Positions 25,942 to 34,429 of a stretch of 64,000 nt of DNA are shown here, one piece after another (position 1 is the stretch's first letter; each line of letters opens with the position of its first letter). The stretch is from Acidicapsa ligni (GTDB taxonomy: Bacteria > Acidobacteriota > Terriglobia > Terriglobales > Acidobacteriaceae), in the NCBI RefSeq assembly GCF_025685655.1, contig NZ_JAGSYG010000001.1:434001-498000 (forward strand). Direction: 5' to 3'. Both the position numbers and the translations under genes were made by a program. A model generated the notes under the pieces. It was not told the origin of the DNA. It saw only the letters and a list, made by a program, of their open reading frames with translations, and did no database searches.

Positions 25942-26331
25942 ATGCTTAAGAGGCGACGTTTACCTAAGCCAACGGAGGGGGAACTCGAGTTGCTTCGAGT
26001 TCTGTGGGACAGGGGTTCGGCTACTGTTCGTGAGTTGTATGACGAGGTTAATGTGACGCGGCCGCTGGGGTACACCTCGGTGTTGAAGCTATTGCAGATC
26101 ATGGCTGAGAAGGGATTGGTGACGCGGACGCAGGATGGGCGTGCTCACATCTATGAGGCTGCGCGTACGCAGCAGGAGACTACGGATCAGTTGTTGAAGG
26201 ATTTAAGTCAGAGGTTGTTTGCGGGTTCGGCTGCTCAGCTTGCGATGCATGCATTGGCGATGGAGCCGGCGAGTGCTGAGGAGTTGAAGGAGATTCGTGC
26301 CTTGATTGCGAGACGGGAGAAGAGCAAATGA
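25942..26331 (+). CDS. BlaI/MecI/CopY-family repressor
   Basis: A 129-residue winged-helix repressor. PTEGELELLRVLWDRGSATVRELYD is the family N-terminal signature; the recognition helix and wing follow (YTSVLKLLQIMAEKGLVTR). The C-terminal half should dimerise and contain the site cleaved after signalling. The ATG at 25942 has a strong GGAGGG 5 bases upstream; the frame is open to 25891 but that part is promoter. It overlaps the M56 peptidase gene by ATGA, so the two are coupled, as in blaI-blaR1. Confidence 0.93.
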   Translation: MLKRRRLPKPTEGELELLRVLWDRGSATVRELYDEVNVTRPLGYTSVLKLLQIMAEKGLVTRTQDGRAHIYEAARTQQETTDQLLKDLSQRLFAGSAAQLAMHALAMEPASAEELKEIRALIARREKSK

Positions 26332-27896
26332 ATATTGCATTCGAAGTGCTGGGATGGACTTTGATTCATTCGTTGTGGCAGGTGACGGCGATTGCGCTCT
26401 TGTATGGTTTTCTCAACCTGTTTATTGCGAGGACTCATAGCGGAGCACGTTATGGGCTTGCGTTGATCGCGTTGCTATCGATACTGGCGGTTGCGATGGG
26501 AACGCTTTGGTACGAGTATGCGCGATATAGTCGAGAGCATTTGTTTCCGGGTGTTGCGGCGATGGGGAATACACTTCCCTTCTCTGTTGCGGGTGGAAAT
26601 TTACTGCATGTGAATGCGGGCCCGGGCTACTTCAATCTCGCTGCATGGTTGCCGTGGCTGGATGGTGTGTGGGTTGCCGGTGTGCTTTGCCTCTCGCTGC
26701 GGACTGCGGGGGGATGGTGGTGGCTGGAGAGAATGCGGCGTAATGCGCGGCTGGAAGTACCGTCGGGATTGAGAGTGGCGTTCGATGATATGCGCAGGCG
26801 AATGGGGATTACGCGCGTGGTTGATTTACGCATCTCTGTGCAGGTTGCGGGAACGTTGACTCTCGGCATTGTGCGGTCGGTGGTTGTGGTGCCTGCATCA
26901 GCGTTGTTGTCGATGAGTGAAGAGCAGATGGAGGCAGTGCTGGCGCATGAGTTGGCGCATATTCGCCGCGCGGATTATTTGTGGAACCTGATTCAAACGA
27001 TGATAGAGACGCTGTTCTTCTTTCATCCCGCGGTGAGGTGGATTGGAGGCAGGATGCGGCAGGAGCGCGAGCTTTGCTGCGATGATATTGCGGTTGCTTA
27101 CTGCGGCAATGCTACGGTCTATGCGCAGGCGCTGTTGCGATTGGAGGAGCAACGTTCGCATGTCTCCGCGCTGGCTATGGGCGTGAATGGGAATCAATCA
27201 CGACCGGCGTTGTTGCATAGGATTGCGCGTGTGCTGGGTGAGCCTATTGCTGCAGAGCGTGGGCAGGGTGCTCGACTGATTGGTGCGGCTGCTGTTTGTG
27301 TTTGCGTGGTGTTGTTCTTGTTGCCGATGTCGCGAAGGTTGGGAGATGTTGCGGCGCCGGCTGTCCATGCGGCTGCGTTGTCTATGGAGTTACCGCAAGC
27401 TAAGCAAAGCACAGATGCACCGCTTGTTACGCAAAGTACGAACAGTTTGATGGGCAGGGCTTATCGGCAATGGGTTGAGGAGGATGTGCGATGGATCATT
27501 ACTCCGGAGGAGAAGAAGTCGTTCGATAGCCTGGGAAGCGATGCGGAGCGGGATAAGTTTATCGAGCGGTTTTGGCAGCAGCGCAATCCGACAGGGGATG
27601 CTACGAAGAATGCTTATCGCGAGGAGCATTACCGGCGGATCGCTTATGCGAATATGCATTTTCGGTTTGCCGATGAGGCTGGATGGAGGAGTGATCGTGG
27701 GCGAATCTACATCGTGTATGGACGGCCGCACAGCGTCGATTCGCATCCGAGTGGCGGGGTGTTTGTGGATGGGGTGAAGAGCAAGAATCCGTTTGAGGTT
27801 TGGAACTATTCGCATATTGATGGGATGGGCGAGGATGTTCCGTTTCTCTTTGTGGATGATTGTGATTGTGGGAGGTATGGGTTGGTTCGTCGCTAG
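26328..27896 (+). CDS. BlaR1-like M56 metallopeptidase fused to a GWxTD domain
   Basis: A 522-residue integral membrane protein. Hydrophobic helices lie at about 10-32, 42-60, 105-125 and 320-340. The zinc peptidase motif is HELAH (207-211) with the third ligand Glu248 in ERELCCDD, the M56 signature. In BlaR1/MecR1 the C-terminus is an extracytoplasmic penicillin-binding sensor; here it is instead a GWxTD-type domain (about 385-515: VRWIITPEEKKSFDSL, FIERFWQQRNPTGDATKNAYREEHYRRIAYAN, GWRSDRGRIYIVYGRP). This domain occurs in secreted Acidobacteria/Bacteroidetes proteins and its ligand is unknown. The pair with BlaI implies a signal-activated protease that inactivates the repressor; no beta-lactamase gene is adjacent. 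Confidence 0.92.
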   Translation: MNIAFEVLGWTLIHSLWQVTAIALLYGFLNLFIARTHSGARYGLALIALLSILAVAMGTLWYEYARYSREHLFPGVAAMGNTLPFSVAGGNLLHVNAGPGYFNLAAWLPWLDGVWVAGVLCLSLRTAGGWWWLERMRRNARLEVPSGLRVAFDDMRRRMGITRVVDLRISVQVAGTLTLGIVRSVVVVPASALLSMSEEQMEAVLAHELAHIRRADYLWNLIQTMIETLFFFHPAVRWIGGRMRQERELCCDDIAVAYCGNATVYAQALLRLEEQRSHVSALAMGVNGNQSRPALLHRIARVLGEPIAAERGQGARLIGAAAVCVCVVLFLLPMSRRLGDVAAPAVHAAALSMELPQAKQSTDAPLVTQSTNSLMGRAYRQWVEEDVRWIITPEEKKSFDSLGSDAERDKFIERFWQQRNPTGDATKNAYREEHYRRIAYANMHFRFADEAGWRSDRGRIYIVYGRPHSVDSHPSGGVFVDGVKSKNPFEVWNYSHIDGMGEDVPFLFVDDCDCGRYGLVRR

Positions 27897-27902
27897 AACA
27901 GT

Positions 27903-27975
27903 TGAAAAGCAAGCAAGTGCTAACAGCAGATTCTCTTTGGGAATGACATACAGAACGGCAAGTGCAAAGGGCTTG
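27903..27975 (+). repeat. polarised hairpin repeat (1 variant core)
   Basis: Core at 27926-27955 with a changed stem (ATTCTCTTTGGGAAT) and short hexamer flanks on both sides. Confidence 0.8.
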
Positions 27976-28028
27976 GGCTGATGGCAATTTGCTGTGGGAT
28001 GGGACGAAAGGATTCTGCGGAAATTACT

Positions 28029-28054
28029 AAGGGCTGCTCCTGGGAGCAGCCCTT
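28029..28054 (-). terminator. terminator of the OmpA-family gene
   Basis: Perfect 12-bp stem AAGGGCTGCTCC / GGAGCAGCCCTT with a 2-base formal loop (about 4 in practice), 25 bases past the stop of the - strand gene. It lies between convergent genes. Confidence 0.8.
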
Positions 28055-28078
28055 GGTTGTTGGTCCAGGATTTTGGGA

Positions 28079-29731
28079 TTACTGGTTTGGGCTGGGGTTG
28101 GAGACGCCGGTTTCGCCTGTGGAGGCTGGGCGTGGTGTTGGCTGGGCTGGCTGGGTTTGGGATTCGCCGCCGCTGGGAGCGCTCTGCTGAATGCCGATGG
28201 CGTTGCCGGAGACTACGAGTTGGACGCGGCGATTTTGTGCGCGGCCTGCGTTGGTGGTGTTGTCGGCGATGGGGCTGTTTTTGCCGAAGCCGGTGGCGGT
28301 GATGTTGGCTTGCTGCACGCTCTGCGAAACGAGGTAGCTGCTGACTGCATCGGCGCGTTGTTGAGAGAGCTTCTGGTTGTATTCGTCGGAGCCGATGTTA
28401 TCGGTGTAGCCCTCGACCTGGAGTTTGAGGCCAGGATAGGCGAGCAGGATGCCGGAGACTTTGGCGAGCTTTTCGCGGGCCTCTGGCTTGAGGGTGAACT
28501 TGTTGAAGTCGAAGAGAACATCGGACATGTTGACGATGAGGCCGCGGGCTGTTTCGCGGGTTTGCAGTACCTGGTTGAGTTGATCCTTGAGGCGTTCGCG
28601 CATCTGTTCGGATTGCTGGGTGGCTTGCTGGGCGCTGGCTTCTGCGGCCTTCTGCGCGTCGCGGGCGGCTTGTGCGCGGGCCTCAGCCTGGGCTGCGGCT
28701 GCTTCGGCCTGGGCGCGCTGGGCTGCTTCCTGCTGCTGCGCTAACTGCGCTTTCTGCGCGTCAGCTTGCGACTGGGCTGCGGCTGCTTCTGCATCCTGCT
28801 TGGCCTTGAGCTGGGCGGCATCATCCTCAGCCTTGATCTTGCGGATGGTGATGATGCGGGCGTCTTCAGAGGACTGCACGGCTTCGCGGGCGAAGGTGAT
28901 GGTCTGCTTGCGATTGCTCTTCTTGAGGTTGAGATCTTCGGCGTTCTTCAGAGCGGTTTTGGCGGTGGCCAGGGTGTCGGCTGCGTACTTGCCTGCTCCG
29001 GCGGCCTCGGCGATCTGGACTGCGTTCTGGGCCTCGTAGAGTTCGAGGGGCGAGCGTTCGTCGCGGGTGATGGGATGAAGGACGGCGTGGCGGCCTGCCG
29101 TTTCAGAATAAGCGCCGCGAGGCAGAAGGGAGTAGTGGGCGTTGACCTGTTCGATGACTCCCTCAGTCTTGTCGTTGATCACGAAGTTTTGCATGACGAC
29201 GACATCGCTGGGCATGGTGACGGCGAAGTATGGTTCGGCGGTGATGATGAGGCCGAAGGTCTGGAGGTTGGTGGTGACGGTGATCTCGTTTTTATCTTTG
29301 GAGCCGGTGGGAAGGACTTCGCCGAGGTTTGTGGGGCGGCCTTCCGGGGTGATGGCCCAGAGAACATAGGTGAGATATTCAGGACCGTAGCCGTTGGCTG
29401 GAGTGAGGCCCTGGAATTGAGCGTCGATGGAGGTGCGGCCTGCACGGGCCTCAACTTTGGCTGTGCCTTTGGACATGGGCAGAAGGCTGGTTCCCTGGAA
29501 ACCTATCTTGGTGGCGCCGTTGCGATGGAAGTAATTGATAGCCGGAATGTCACGGCCAACTACCTGGATCTTATAGACGGGAACGCCCTCGCGCATCTCA
29601 GCCTGCGGCTGTTGCGACTGGTCTTGTGACGGCCGCGGAGTTGCGGTTGGATTGGATTCTTGTGCGCCCAAAATTGCGCAGCCAGCTAGCAGTGCCAGGA
29701 CAACAACGTTTGTTCGATTTTGCTTACTCAT
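28079..29731 (-). CDS. OmpA-family protein with Ala/Gln-rich coiled coil
   Basis: A 550-residue envelope protein. The ATG at 29731 has AAAGGAGC 8 bases upstream and opens a signal peptide with LLAGCAILG, a possible lipobox (LAGC), so it may be a lipoprotein. About 45-230 is a unique domain. About 240-390 is an alanine-, glutamine- and charge-rich coiled coil (QKAQLAQQQEAAQRAQAEAA). About 395-505 is an OmpA C-terminal domain (DVLFDFNKFTLKPEAREKL, VEGYTDNIGSDEYNQKLSQ, ATGFGKNSPIADN, NRRVQLVV) that binds peptidoglycan. The C-terminal 45 residues are Pro/Ser/Gln-rich. The coiled coil could span the periplasm between peptidoglycan and membrane. Confidence 0.9.
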   Translation of the reverse strand: MSKQNRTNVVVLALLAGCAILGAQESNPTATPRPSQDQSQQPQAEMREGVPVYKIQVVGRDIPAINYFHRNGATKIGFQGTSLLPMSKGTAKVEARAGRTSIDAQFQGLTPANGYGPEYLTYVLWAITPEGRPTNLGEVLPTGSKDKNEITVTTNLQTFGLIITAEPYFAVTMPSDVVVMQNFVINDKTEGVIEQVNAHYSLLPRGAYSETAGRHAVLHPITRDERSPLELYEAQNAVQIAEAAGAGKYAADTLATAKTALKNAEDLNLKKSNRKQTITFAREAVQSSEDARIITIRKIKAEDDAAQLKAKQDAEAAAAQSQADAQKAQLAQQQEAAQRAQAEAAAAQAEARAQAARDAQKAAEASAQQATQQSEQMRERLKDQLNQVLQTRETARGLIVNMSDVLFDFNKFTLKPEAREKLAKVSGILLAYPGLKLQVEGYTDNIGSDEYNQKLSQQRADAVSSYLVSQSVQQANITATGFGKNSPIADNTTNAGRAQNRRVQLVVSGNAIGIQQSAPSGGESQTQPAQPTPRPASTGETGVSNPSPNQ

Positions 29732-29989
29732 GCGGTCATGCTCCTTTGGTTTTATGTGCGCAGATTGTGCTCGCGGATTTGCATGCACACATCGGCTCAC
29801 AACTCAGCCAACCTATTTCGATGCCCTGCGTGGGGTGGTAGTTGTCCTAGTGGGATAATTGGGCGGAGTTACATAAGTTTGTTTTGTAGTTTGCTTAGAG
29901 ACTTATGTGCGGAATTGATCATCTTCTTTTAAAGGGGGTTGTGGGATGGTGGTATTGCTGCGTGTGAGGCAGGTTTTCTTTGGGGATTA

Positions 29990-30215
29990 TAGGTAGAAGG
30001 GATAACAGCAGATTTCCTGCGGGAATGACAGACAGAAGGGCAAGTGCGACTACAACTGCAACAGCAAAAGCTAACAGCAGATTCCCTTCGGGAATGACAG
30101 ACAGAAAGGCAAGGGCAAGGGCAAGTGCAACTGCGACTACGACTGCAAGTGCAAGGGCAGAAGCTCACAGCAGATTTCTTGCGGAATGACAGGTTAGAAA
30201 AGCAGAAGCGATTGT
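29990..30215 (+). repeat. polarised hairpin/hexamer repeat block (3 cores)
   Basis: Cores at 30008-30037 (TGC loop), 30077-30106 (perfect) and a decayed one at 30170-30199, separated by hexamer tracts, all on the + strand. The block lies in the 598-base gap between divergent genes; 29732-29989 holds only the OmpA-gene promoter region. Confidence 0.92.
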
Positions 30216-30329
30216 GGGTTGGTTGTTGTTTCATTTGGTTGGTTGGGTTGGATGGTTTTGGTGCTTTGGTGCTGGATGGTGCATCGAAGTCTGGTAGCTG
30301 GTTGATCACGGATATTCAGAGGAGTTTTT

Positions 30330-30821
30330 ATGACGGAGCATGTTGCGGTGAATGATAAGGCGTTGCGGGAACAACTGGTGAAGTTGCTGATGAGTGAAGA
30401 GGCTCATGCGAGTTATGAGAAGGCGGTGGCGGGAATGCCGTTTGAGCTGGCGGGGATGAAGCCGGATGGTGCTCCGCACTCGGCTTGGGAAGAGCTGGAA
30501 CATCTGCGGATTACGCTGTGGGACATTCTGGAATTCAGCCGTGATGCAAAGCATGTTTCGCCGGCGTGGCCGGAGGGATATTGGCCCAAGTCTTCCGCTC
30601 CGAAAGCTGCTGACGACTGGCATGAGAGTGTGAAGAAATATCGCGCGGATATGAAGGCGATGGTTACGCTGGTGCGGGATGAGAAGACGGATTTGTTTGC
30701 GAAGATTCCGCATGGAGATGGGCAGACGGTGCTGCGGGAGGCGCTGCTGGCGGCGGATCATACGGCTTATCATGTGGGGCAGTTGGTGTTGTTGCGGAAG
30801 ATGCTTGGGGTTTGGGGGTAG
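30330..30821 (+). CDS. DinB-family protein (YfiT/DinB four-helix bundle)
   Basis: A 163-residue cytoplasmic protein with the three metal-binding histidines of the DinB superfamily: EELEHLR near residue 57, and ADHTAYHVGQLVLLRK near 142-156. Members are metal-dependent thiol transferases or of unknown function, and are common in soil bacteria. The start is ATG with GAGGAG 7 bases upstream. It is monocistronic and followed by a repeat block. Confidence 0.85.
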   Translation: MTEHVAVNDKALREQLVKLLMSEEAHASYEKAVAGMPFELAGMKPDGAPHSAWEELEHLRITLWDILEFSRDAKHVSPAWPEGYWPKSSAPKAADDWHESVKKYRADMKAMVTLVRDEKTDLFAKIPHGDGQTVLREALLAADHTAYHVGQLVLLRKMLGVWG

Positions 30822-30834
30822 GGACGGGCTGAGT

Positions 30835-30938
30835 AAAGGCAAGGGCTGACAGCAGATTCCCTTCGGGAATGACAGACAGAACTGCAAAGGCAACAGCAAC
30901 GGCACGGGGAACAGTAATTGCAAGGGCAAAAGCACGGG
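30835..30938 (+). repeat. polarised hairpin/hexamer repeat block (1 core)
   Basis: Perfect core at 30852-30881 with hexamers on both sides. Confidence 0.92.
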
Positions 30939-30972
30939 TTAGGTGCTTTGGTAAAAATACATCGTATTGCGA

Positions 30973-30978
30973 TATACT
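30973..30978 (+). promoter_or_regulatory. -10 TATACT directly before marR
   Basis: TATACT ends 6 bases before the ATG at 30985, with TTGGTA 18 bases further upstream. The -10 lies in an imperfect palindrome (ATCGTATTGCGAT / GTATTGCGATATAC, 30961-30977), probably the MarR operator. No Shine-Dalgarno is present, so the transcript is probably leaderless. Confidence 0.55.
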
Positions 30979-30984
30979 TTGCTT

Positions 30985-31461
30985 ATGGCGAAGTTGGTTC
31001 GGTTTACGGATAAGCAGAGGATGCAGACGCTGGCGGAGTTTCGTTATGCTTTGCGACAGTTTTTGCATTTTAGTGAGGAGCGTGCTGCTGAAGCGGGGTT
31101 GCATCCGCAGCAGCATCAATTGCTGTTGCATATTGCCGGTGCTCCGGATGGGGTGGAGACTACGGTTTCTTATGCTGCGGAGAGATTGGGGTTGCGGCAT
31201 CACAGCGTGGTTGAACTTAGCAAGCGATGCGAGGAAGCGGGGTTGATTGCTCGCAGGCATGATGCTACCGACAAGCGCTTTGTGTTGTTGCAGGTTACAC
31301 CGCAGGGTCGGCGTGTGTTGCGGGCGCTCTCGGACGATCATGAGCGGGAGTTAAGTGAGTTGGTGCCGCGATTGATTGGGTCTTTGAATCTGATCCGTAA
31401 ATCGGGGATGCATCGTGTGCAGGCGGATAGTGATCCGGGGGATAGAGGGGATTTGAAATGA
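30985..31461 (+). CDS. MarR-family transcriptional regulator
   Basis: A 158-residue winged-helix regulator: dimerisation helices at the ends, HTH and wing in about 60-105 (YAAERLGLRHHSVVELSKRCEEAGLIARRHDATDKRFVLLQVTPQG, with the conserved D-x-R-x-x-x-L wing core). It overlaps the ClC gene by ATGA (31458-31461), so it almost certainly regulates its own operon including the transporter. A TTG start 18 bases earlier is possible but lies inside the promoter. Confidence 0.9.
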   Translation: MAKLVRFTDKQRMQTLAEFRYALRQFLHFSEERAAEAGLHPQQHQLLLHIAGAPDGVETTVSYAAERLGLRHHSVVELSKRCEEAGLIARRHDATDKRFVLLQVTPQGRRVLRALSDDHERELSELVPRLIGSLNLIRKSGMHRVQADSDPGDRGDLK

Positions 31462-33062
31462 AGTCAGAACCATCTGCGTTACGGGATTTTACCGTCGATC
31501 GAAGAGTGTGGCTGTTGTCTGGAGTGGCGATCGGCATTGGTGCGTGTTCGACGGTACTGGCTGTGTTGTTGTTGCGCTGCATTGCACTGTCTACGAACTT
31601 GTTTTATTACCACCGATTCAGTGTTGCTGCTGTGTCTCCGGCGGGAAGTGCGCTGGGGCATTGGATGGTTGTGGTGCCGGTGGTTGGAGGCTTGCTGGTT
31701 GGGCTGATGGCTCGGTTTGGTTCGGACAAGATTCGAGGGCATGGGATTCCGGAGGCGATTGAGGCGATTCTTCTTCATCGTGCGAAGGTGGATCCGAAGA
31801 TCGCTGTGCTGAAGCCTATTTCCGCAGCGATTGCGATTGGATCGGGCGGACCTTTTGGCGCGGAGGGTCCGATTATTATGACGGGTGGTGCTGCTGGATC
31901 GCTCATTGGACAGTGGATGCATGTTACGGATGCGGAACGGACTACGCTGCTGGTGGCGGGTGCTGCTGCGGGCATGTCGGCTGTGTTTGCTACGCCGGTG
32001 GCGGCGATACTGCTTGCGGTTGAGTTGCTGTTGTTTGAATGGCGTCCGCGGAGTTTGATTCCTGTTGCGGTGGCGAGTGCGACTGCGGGGCTTTTACGTG
32101 TGTATTGGCTGGGCGAGGGACCGCTGTTTCAGATGCCGGCAATCGGCGGTGCGCATCGCATTGCGTTTGCGATGGGCGCGTTGCTGCTGGGTGCATTTGT
32201 AGGCCTGGTGTCGGCGGGAATGAGCAGGATGATGTATGCGTTTGAGGATCTATTTGAGCATCTTCATGTGCATTGGATGTGGTGGCCTGCGATTGGCGGA
32301 ATTGGGATTGGCGTGGGTGGATTGTTCTTTCCGCGTGGATTAGGTGTGGGCTACGACAACATTGCAGAGTTGCTGAGCGGCCATGCAACGATGGGTTTGA
32401 TTATCGGCATCCTGGTTGCGAAGTCGCTGATGTGGGCATTTTCACTGGGGTCGGGAACGTCAGGAGGTGTACTGGCTCCGCTGCTGATGATTGGCGGGGC
32501 GGTGGGTGCGATGGCGGGTCATGTAGCACATGCTTCGGTGGAGGCGCAGGCGTTCTGGGCGCTGATTGGTATGGGCGCGATGCTGGCGGGTGCGCTTGGT
32601 GTTCCGCTGACGGCGATTTTGTTCAGCCTGGAGGTGACGCATTGTCTGCCTGCTTTACTGCCGTTGACGATTGCTTGTATGGCGTCTTACCTGGTGACGG
32701 CACTGCTGATGAAGCGATCTATTCTGACGGAAAAGTTGGGTCGCAGGGGATATCATCTGACGCGCGAATATGGTGTCGACCCGCTGGAGATGGTGATTGT
32801 GCGCGACCTGATGTCGGTGGTTCGCGATGGTGAGGCGGGTGTAGTTCTACCGGAGTTTTATGCGTATGCGGATGAAACTGCGCGCGGGGCAGCGGAGACG
32901 ATGGCGACGGAAGGGCTGGCTACGATGTCGGTGGTGGATCGTGACAGCGGGCGGGTTTGCGGGAGTATTTCGCTGCATGATTTGTTGCGTGGGCGGACGC
33001 GGTCGGTGGAGCGGGAGAGGGAGCGGTTGCGGTTGTTTGGTTATGTTCGGCCGGGGGTGTGA
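31458..33062 (+). CDS. ClC-family chloride channel/antiporter with CBS-like C-terminus
   Basis: A 534-residue membrane protein with about ten hydrophobic segments. The selectivity motifs are GSGGPFGAEGP (128-138), where Glu136 corresponds to the gating glutamate of GxEGP, and GSGTSGGVLAPLL for the second chloride-coordinating loop. About 440-525 forms a cytosolic CBS-like region (VRDLMSVVRDGEAGVVLPEF, MATEGLATMSVVDRDSGRVCGSISLHDLLR). It moves Cl- or another anion, often in acid resistance. Coupling to marR suggests ligand-dependent control. No fluoride-type motif is seen. Confidence 0.9.
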   Translation: MKSEPSALRDFTVDRRVWLLSGVAIGIGACSTVLAVLLLRCIALSTNLFYYHRFSVAAVSPAGSALGHWMVVVPVVGGLLVGLMARFGSDKIRGHGIPEAIEAILLHRAKVDPKIAVLKPISAAIAIGSGGPFGAEGPIIMTGGAAGSLIGQWMHVTDAERTTLLVAGAAAGMSAVFATPVAAILLAVELLLFEWRPRSLIPVAVASATAGLLRVYWLGEGPLFQMPAIGGAHRIAFAMGALLLGAFVGLVSAGMSRMMYAFEDLFEHLHVHWMWWPAIGGIGIGVGGLFFPRGLGVGYDNIAELLSGHATMGLIIGILVAKSLMWAFSLGSGTSGGVLAPLLMIGGAVGAMAGHVAHASVEAQAFWALIGMGAMLAGALGVPLTAILFSLEVTHCLPALLPLTIACMASYLVTALLMKRSILTEKLGRRGYHLTREYGVDPLEMVIVRDLMSVVRDGEAGVVLPEFYAYADETARGAAETMATEGLATMSVVDRDSGRVCGSISLHDLLRGRTRSVERERERLRLFGYVRPGV

Positions 33063-33080
33063 TGGGGTGGTGTTTTTTGG

Positions 33081-33212
33081 GAGAATGATAGATAGAAGGA
33101 CGAGGGCAGAAGCAGATTCCCTTCGGGAATGACAGCCAGAAATGCAACTGCAAGGGCAAGAACAAGTGCAACTGCAACGGCAAGGGCAAGAACAAGGGCA
33201 ACTGCAAGGGAT
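33081..33212 (+). repeat. polarised hairpin/hexamer repeat block (1 core, 1 truncated)
   Basis: A truncated core (GAATGATAGATAGAA, 33083-33097) followed by a full one at 33112-33141 and about 70 bases of hexamers, on the + strand. Confidence 0.9.
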
Positions 33213-33266
33213 GGGGGCTTTTGTTGTGATTGCGACGTTGTTGGGTTCGTGGTCATCTAACGGTGC

Positions 33267-34295
33267 ATGAGTGATTCTTTGCGGGTTTCGGTTTTGGATT
33301 TGGTGGGTTTGCGGGGTGAGGAGACTGCGGCTGGCGGTGCGGGTATCGCGAAAGCTGTGGAGCGCTCCGTGGATTTGGCGCGGCATGTAGAGGAGTGGGG
33401 CTACGAGCGGTTCTGGATGGCGGAGCATCATGCTATTTCGGGGCTGGCTTGCTCGGCTACTTCGGTGCTGATTGGGCATGTGGCGCAGGCAACCAGGACG
33501 ATTCGCGTGGGCAGCGGCGGGGTGATGTTGCCGAACCATGCTCCGCTGGTGGTGGCGGAGCAGTTTGGGACACTTGAGGCGTTGTATCCGGGGCGAATTG
33601 ACCTGGGGTTGGGGCGGGCTCCGGGTGGCGATTACAACACGATGCGGGCATTACGGCGCGATCTGGCACAGAGCGGGGATGATTTTCCTGCGCTGCTGGC
33701 GGAGCTGCGTGCGTATCTGGGTCCGGTTCGGCCGGGGCAGGCGGTCAGGGCGATTCCCGGGCAAGGAAGCAATGTTCCGATTACGCTGCTGGGGTCGAGT
33801 GGGTTCAGTGCGCAGTTGGCGGCGCGTGAGGGGCTGGCGTTTGCGTTCGCTTCACATTTTGCGCCGGAGTATCTGTATGTGGCGGCGAAGATGTATCTCG
33901 ATAACTTCAAGCCGGGTGTGTTGGAGGAGCCGTATCTGATGGTGGCGGCGCCGGTGATTGCGGCGGAGACGGATGTTGAGGCGCGGCGATTGTTTACGAG
34001 TCCGCAGCAGAGGTTTTTGCGGTTGATTCGAAATCAGCCGGTGGAATTGCTGCCTCCGCTGGAGTCGCCCGAAGCTATGAATGCGATATGGAACGCGATG
34101 GAGCGTGAGGCTGTCGAAGCCAGGCTGGGCGCGGCTATTGTGGGTTCGAATGCGACGGTCAAGGCGGGGCTGGAGAAGTTGCTGGCGAAGACAGGTGCGC
34201 ATGAGGTGATTGTTGTGACGGACACGTATGAGCATGCGGACCGGCTTGAATCCTATCGGAGGGTGGCTGAGGTGGCGCGCGGGATTGCTGTTTAG
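33267..34295 (+). CDS. luciferase-like (LLM) flavin-dependent oxidoreductase, MsnO8 type
   Basis: A 342-residue TIM-barrel flavoenzyme. The N-terminal [76 protein letters not shown] and the C-terminal part are typical of the FMN-dependent MsnO8 group of the luciferase superfamily. The natural substrate is unknown. It stands alone between a repeat block and a glucosidase gene. Confidence 0.92.
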   Translation: MSDSLRVSVLDLVGLRGEETAAGGAGIAKAVERSVDLARHVEEWGYERFWMAEHHAISGLACSATSVLIGHVAQATRTIRVGSGGVMLPNHAPLVVAEQFGTLEALYPGRIDLGLGRAPGGDYNTMRALRRDLAQSGDDFPALLAELRAYLGPVRPGQAVRAIPGQGSNVPITLLGSSGFSAQLAAREGLAFAFASHFAPEYLYVAAKMYLDNFKPGVLEEPYLMVAAPVIAAETDVEARRLFTSPQQRFLRLIRNQPVELLPPLESPEAMNAIWNAMEREAVEARLGAAIVGSNATVKAGLEKLLAKTGAHEVIVVTDTYEHADRLESYRRVAEVARGIAV

Positions 34296-34429
34296 CGAGT
34301 TAGCCAGCTTGGCTGCGGCGAGTTAGCAGGTTAGCGGATGGATTTGTTACTCCGCTTTAGACACAAGAGCTTTTGTTGAGGACGGGAATGGCGCCGTCCT
34401 CTATACTTCGTGGCGTGCGAGGTATGGAG

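Noticed and set aside
28073-28744. Long + strand frames opposite the OmpA-family gene
   Set aside because: GC-rich antisense shadows; the - strand gene has clear OmpA motifs and a ribosome site.
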